From Collinsella sp. (GTDB lineage Bacteria; Actinomycetota; Coriobacteriia; Coriobacteriales; Coriobacteriaceae): DNA of 8,938 nt. Made by a program: the position numbers and the translations under genes. Below, in pieces: positions 6,421-8,938 of this stretch. The notes under the pieces were generated by a model. The model did no database searches. It was not told the DNA's origin and saw nothing but the letters and a program-made list of their open reading frames with translations. The stretch is taken from assembly GCA_022720335.1 (NCBI GenBank), contig JAIHVJ010000094.1:1-8938 (forward strand), in the 5' to 3' direction. Positions within the stretch are counted from its first letter, which is position 1; each line of letters opens with the position of its first letter.

Positions 6421-6451
6421 GCGGCCGTTCTGTAAAAGGAGCGGCCGTTTT
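6421..6451 (+). terminator. Weak terminator-like hairpin after the GntR gene
   Basis: Two copies of GCGGCCG (6421-6427 and 6441-6447) pair through the palindromic CGGCCG, giving a 6-bp stem extendable by G-T pairs, a roughly 14-nt loop and then TTTT (6448-6451). An alternative pairing is GTAAAA (6432-6437) with TTTTAC. It probably limits read-through from the regulator gene into the PTS genes. Confidence 0.45.
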
Positions 6452-6509
6452 ACCGACCAATTGTTACCGTTCGCGGAATTAGAGAACTAACGCACCGCAA
6501 AAAAGGAAA

Positions 6510-6540
6510 TTGCTTATATACTTTGTTATGACAATATAGT
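6510..6540 (+). promoter_or_regulatory. Promoter and candidate operator of the PTS IIA-IIB unit
   Basis: TTGCTT (6510-6515) is a plausible -35. AT-rich hexamers at 6533-6540 (AATATA or TATAGT) are possible -10s at 17-19 bp spacing, about 25-30 bp before the EIIA start. Inside this promoter, CTTATA-N8-TATGAC (6513-6532) has the same half-site pattern and spacing as the dyad before the deglycase gene. A GntR-type dimer bound here would block RNA polymerase. Promoter hexamers are imperfect, so exact positions are uncertain. Confidence 0.45.
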
Positions 6541-6564
6541 ACGTCTTATTGATATTGGAGAACT

Positions 6565-6984
6565 ATGAATAAGATATTGCTAGCGAGTCATGGTTATCTC
6601 GCCCAAGGTATGAAAAGCTCTCTGGAGATTCTGATGGGCGCCAACGACCGAATCGAGTGTCTGTGCGCCTATGTCGATGACGACACGAGGGATGTCGCAG
6701 CGCTTATCGATGCTTGGATGGAGTCGAAGGATCCGGCCGACACGTGGTTTGTCGTAACTGACATCTTTGGCGGTTCCGTAAACAACGAGTTCATCCAGAG
6801 GCAGGCCGCCGGATCGTTTACGTTGATCGCCGGAATGAACTTGCCGCTGCTGGTGGAAATGGTTACACAGCTGGACTTCCTAGATGCGGACAAGGCCAAA
6901 GCCGCGGTCGAGGGATCGCGTTCGTTTATCCAGCTTTGTGAGGCGGCGGATATGCTCGCCGATGTCGAAGAAGAAGAGTTCTAG
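6565..6984 (+). CDS. PTS mannose/fructose/sorbose-family component IIA
   Basis: This cytoplasmic phosphocarrier takes phosphate from HPr on a histidine and passes it to EIIB. The ATG at 6565 follows TTGGAG at 4-nt spacing and gives 139 residues, the size of a stand-alone EIIA-Man domain. The phosphorylated histidine is His9 in LLASHGYLAQGM. The second signature, VVTDIFGGSVNNEF, and LIAGMNLPLLVEM match the active-site loop and following strand of the family. The protein ends in an acidic tail (DVEEEEF). A 62-bp gap without a terminator separates it from EIIB, so the two are likely co-transcribed. Because EIIC and EIID are absent here, the transported substrate cannot be read from this protein; the neighbouring deglycase points to a glycated amine. 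Confidence 0.93.
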   Translation: MNKILLASHGYLAQGMKSSLEILMGANDRIECLCAYVDDDTRDVAALIDAWMESKDPADTWFVVTDIFGGSVNNEFIQRQAAGSFTLIAGMNLPLLVEMVTQLDFLDADKAKAAVEGSRSFIQLCEAADMLADVEEEEF

Positions 6985-7046
6985 CTCAAGCTTCAACGAA
7001 TAATTCAACCCTGTCATTACCTTTATTACGCGCGGAGATGATTACG

Positions 7047-7520
7047 ATGATTAAGCTTACGAGGGTCGATTACCGATTGATTCACGGCCAGGTCGCCATG
7101 TCCTGGACGCATGCGCTGGATGTCGATTGCATCCTGTGTGCCAGCGACGCCGTGGCAAAAGACGACATGAGAAAAGCCGCTTTGAGGCTAGCTCGTCCCA
7201 ACGGCGTGAAGCTCGTCATAAAAGACGTGAACGCTGCTATCGAGGCGCTCAACAGCGGCGTCACCGACAAGTATTCGCTGTTTATCGTTGTCGAGACGAT
7301 CGAGGATGCCTATCGCCTTGCTAAGGGTTGCAAAGACATCAAGGAGATCAATTTGGGCGGAACTCGAAAGTCTCCCGAGACCACGCTTCATCCGACCCCC
7401 GCGATCTTTGCGACCGAAACCGATGCCGAGCATATCCAAGAGCTTGTCAACGATGGCGTGGTTATCGAAATCCGTCAGGTTCCCAATGACTCAAAGGTAC
7501 TTGCCAAGGACGTTTTCTAG
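7047..7520 (+). CDS. PTS mannose/fructose/sorbose-family component IIB
   Basis: This cytoplasmic phosphotransfer subunit accepts phosphate from EIIA on a histidine and phosphorylates the sugar carried by EIIC/EIID. The start at 7047 is chosen because GGAG (7034-7037) is 9 nt upstream; the in-frame ATG at 7038 abuts GGAG directly and cannot use it. The product is 157 residues, usual for the family. The signature LTRVDYRLIHGQVAMSW contains the phosphorylated His13. The rest shows the expected alpha/beta pattern (CILCASDAVAKDDMRKAAL, GVKLVIKDV, KYSLFIVVETIEDAYRL, KEINLGGTR). It is the last gene of the unit, as a strong terminator follows 50 bp later. Substrate specificity is not readable from sequence alone. 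Confidence 0.94.
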   Translation: MIKLTRVDYRLIHGQVAMSWTHALDVDCILCASDAVAKDDMRKAALRLARPNGVKLVIKDVNAAIEALNSGVTDKYSLFIVVETIEDAYRLAKGCKDIKEINLGGTRKSPETTLHPTPAIFATETDAEHIQELVNDGVVIEIRQVPNDSKVLAKDVF

Positions 7521-7570
7521 CTGGAAACATGCCATTGTCTAGCATTTATTAACTAGGTCCTCCTTTCTTT

Positions 7571-7602
7571 AGCCCGCCGATCATTTGATCGGCGGGCTTT
7601 TT
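7571..7602 (+). terminator. Rho-independent terminator after EIIB
   Basis: AGCCCGCCGATC (7571-7582) pairs perfectly with GATCGGCGGGCT (7587-7598) around a 4-nt loop, followed by a T-run (7598-7602). This canonical strong terminator separates the PTS unit from the deglycase gene. Confidence 0.95.
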
Positions 7603-7636
7603 ATTAAAGAAAAATCAAAAAAATCTGAAATAGTTC

Positions 7637-7667
7637 TTGCATAGTTAGTTATATAAAGTATTATAAC
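7637..7667 (+). promoter_or_regulatory. Promoter and candidate operator of the deglycase gene
   Basis: TTGCAT (7637-7642) and TATTAT (7659-7664) are spaced by 16 bp and form a reasonable sigma-A promoter about 50 bp before the start codon. GTTATA-N8-TATAAC (7648-7667) is a perfect 6-bp dyad overlapping the -10, with the same spacing as CTTATA-N8-TATGAC in the PTS promoter. This supports control by one repressor despite separate transcription. Confidence 0.5.
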
Positions 7668-7673
7668 GTCATG

Positions 7674-7694
7674 GGATGAATGAAGGGTTCATCC
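7674..7694 (+). promoter_or_regulatory. Leader inverted repeat GGATGAA-N7-TTCATCC
   Basis: This is a perfect 7-bp dyad between the predicted transcription start and the ribosome site AGGAG (7704-7708). It could fold as a small 5'-UTR hairpin that stabilises the message or tunes translation, or be a protein-binding site. The stem does not occlude the ribosome site. Confidence 0.4.
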
Positions 7695-7714
7695 AAGTGA
7701 GTTAGGAGTAAGGG

Positions 7715-8749
7715 ATGTTCAATTTCGATGAGCCTCGTTACGAGAAGGTTGTGAGCGATGCCCTCGCTCTCCGTCCTCAGATTGAGGCTGCCGTGGACAA
7801 GGTCTGCGAGCAGGGTTATTCCAACATCTTCTTCATCGGCTGCGGCGGCACCTGGGCCCACACGCTCCCGATGAAGTATTGGGTCGAGACCACCACGGCC
7901 GACGTCGACGTCCACTGCGAGATTGCCGCTGAGTTCCTCGCATGCCCGCCCAAGACCTTCAACAAGGACTCGGTCTGCGTCTTCTCCACCCGTACCGGCA
8001 CCACCCCCGAGATCATCGAGGCCGCCAAGTTCTGCCAGGAGCAGGGTGCCCGCACGCTGATGTATGTCTCCAACGACAACACCCCGGCCACTGAGTACGC
8101 CGATTACAAGTTCTTCAGCTTCGCCGAGGACGACGTTCTGTGCGAGGCCATCTACACCTACCAGATCACGCTGGTCGCCCGCTTCCTCAAGAACGCCGGC
8201 GCCTTCCCCAAGTACGACACCTTCATGGAGGAGTTCGGCAACATCGCTCCGTACCTCATCAAGGCCAAGGACGCTCAGGACGAGCGCTGCGCCGCCATGG
8301 CCGAGGACTTCAAGGACACCGATTACCACATGGTGATTGGCTCCGGCATGCTCTGGGGTGAGGCCTACGACTACGCTATGTGCATTCTCGAGGAGATGCA
8401 GTGGATCAAGACCAAGTCTATCCACGCCGCCGAGTTCTTCCACGGCACCATCGAACTCTGCGAGGAGGGCACGAGCCTCATCATGCTCTACGGCGAGGAC
8501 GACACCCGTAAGCTCATGGACCGCGTGGACAACTTCACTCACATGCTCGCCGACGAGAAGGGCGTCCATGTCCGCGTGAACAAGTTCGACACCGCCGAGG
8601 TCGAGCTGCCGTTCAGCGACCCCGAGTTCCGCAAGATCGTCTCCCCGATGGTCACCTACACCATCACCGAGCGTCTGAGCTGCCATCTCGAGCACGTCCG
8701 TAACCACCCGCTCACCACGCGTCGTTACTATCACCAGATGAACTACTAA
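7715..8749 (+). CDS. SIS-domain sugar isomerase/deglycase, FrlB/FraB/GfrF-like
   Basis: Predicted to cleave a 6-phosphorylated Amadori product (fructoselysine, glucoselysine or similar) into hexose 6-phosphate and free amine, in the cytosol. The ATG at 7715 follows AGGAG at 6-nt spacing; 344 residues is normal. Two SIS domains are visible. The first has FFIGCGGTWAHT (39-50) and CVFSTRTGTTPEIIEAAKF (88-106), the Ser/Thr-rich phosphate-binding loop. The second has VIGSGMLWGEA (207-217). Glu227 in LEEMQW and His243 in EFFHG lie 16 residues apart, as do the catalytic Glu214 and His230 of Salmonella FraB. The segment EFFHGTIEL and the C-terminus NHPLTTRRYYHQMNY match E. coli FrlB closely (EFRHGPLEI; DHNPDERRYY). 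Codon use is almost uniformly C/G-ending, suggesting high expression. The gene has its own promoter and terminator, next to PTS IIA/IIB and a GntR regulator. Exact substrate is unproven; an aldose-ketose aminosugar isomerase is the alternative. Confidence 0.88.
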   Translation: MFNFDEPRYEKVVSDALALRPQIEAAVDKVCEQGYSNIFFIGCGGTWAHTLPMKYWVETTTADVDVHCEIAAEFLACPPKTFNKDSVCVFSTRTGTTPEIIEAAKFCQEQGARTLMYVSNDNTPATEYADYKFFSFAEDDVLCEAIYTYQITLVARFLKNAGAFPKYDTFMEEFGNIAPYLIKAKDAQDERCAAMAEDFKDTDYHMVIGSGMLWGEAYDYAMCILEEMQWIKTKSIHAAEFFHGTIELCEEGTSLIMLYGEDDTRKLMDRVDNFTHMLADEKGVHVRVNKFDTAEVELPFSDPEFRKIVSPMVTYTITERLSCHLEHVRNHPLTTRRYYHQMNY

Positions 8750-8770
8750 TCCTCTCAAATTGCTGCGGTT

Positions 8771-8809
8771 GTCTGCAGGCGAGCTGCGCAGAGCGCCTCG
8801 CCTGCAGAC
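8771..8809 (+). terminator. 13-bp hairpin downstream of the deglycase gene
   Basis: GTCTGCAGGCGAG (8771-8783) and its exact reverse complement (8797-8809) enclose a 13-nt GC-rich loop, starting 21 bp after the stop codon. The following TGTTTCTG is a weak U-tract, so it is a probable terminator and mRNA 3' end. Confidence 0.7.
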
Positions 8810-8868
8810 CTGTTTCTGGGGTTGATCGAAATGGTTATCCTGAGTCCTAGGCCCTTTCGACACCACCT

Positions 8869-8924
8869 ATATTGCGAATCAGCACCGCCGCTCACCCGAC
8901 CGAATATTGCCGTTCGGCACCGCC
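8869..8924. repeat. Imperfect 21-bp direct repeat at the window end
   Basis: ATATTGC-N6-GCACCGCC occurs at 8869-8889 and 8904-8924, 35 bp apart, identical at 17 of 21 positions. The second copy contains the small palindrome TGCCGTTCGGCA (8908-8919). The stretch 8810-8938 contains no convincing gene: the only short - strand frame that could be a C-terminus is 19 codons and unrecognised. The repeats may be binding sites for the next gene or part of a dispersed repeat. Confidence 0.4.
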
Positions 8925-8938
8925 ATTAAATGCCTTCC

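Noticed and set aside
7661..8866. 401-codon open frame on the - strand covering the whole deglycase gene
   Set aside because: It is a mirror effect of the strong C/G third-position bias of the deglycase gene. The translation is low-complexity (Val, Leu, Gly, Glu, His-rich), has no recognisable domain, and crosses the terminator hairpin and promoter.

Overview
The window looks like a chromosomal segment of a Coriobacteriia gut actinomycete, most likely Collinsella or a close relative. This is inferred from the GC-rich coding style with mostly G/C third positions, the gene content and the protein sequences. No rRNA or other definitive marker is present.

Layout. (1) Positions 1-1476 hold two convergent housekeeping genes: the 3' nine-tenths of metA (homoserine O-acyltransferase, predicted to use acetyl-CoA) on the + strand, and a 5-formyltetrahydrofolate cyclo-ligase gene on the - strand. 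(2) Positions 1500-2385 are a small accessory patch. It holds an intact HicB-family antitoxin gene, a 5'-truncated HicA toxin remnant overlapping it, a candidate LexA-type box, two copies of a GGGACAGG-type repeat on either side of the hicAB remnant, and a four-unit array of alternating inverted repeats. (3) Positions 2386-5430 are one large - strand gene for a PreP-like M16C metallopeptidase with its own terminator. (4) Positions 5431-8810 are a sugar or glycated-amine catabolic locus on the + strand: a GntR/HutC-type regulator with UTRA domain, mannose-family PTS EIIA and EIIB, a strong terminator, then a monocistronic SIS-domain deglycase resembling FrlB/FraB/GfrF, closed by a long hairpin. 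(5) Positions 8811-8938 hold no recognisable gene but contain an imperfect 21-bp direct repeat.

How the genes fit together. EIIA is phosphorylated by HPr and passes phosphate to EIIB. EIIB would phosphorylate a substrate entering through EIIC/EIID, which are not in this window. The SIS protein keeps both residues that align with the catalytic Glu and His of FraB, so the likely substrate is a phosphorylated Amadori compound such as fructoselysine or glucoselysine 6-phosphate, cleaved to hexose 6-phosphate and the free amine. The PTS and deglycase transcription units are separated by a terminator but share a 20-bp dyad, [G/C]TTATA-N8-TAT[A/G]AC, in their promoter regions. This suggests one regulator, probably the adjacent GntR protein, controls both. 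The most interesting items are this candidate Amadori-product locus with its shared operator, the decayed hicAB pair, and the alternating palindromic repeat array.
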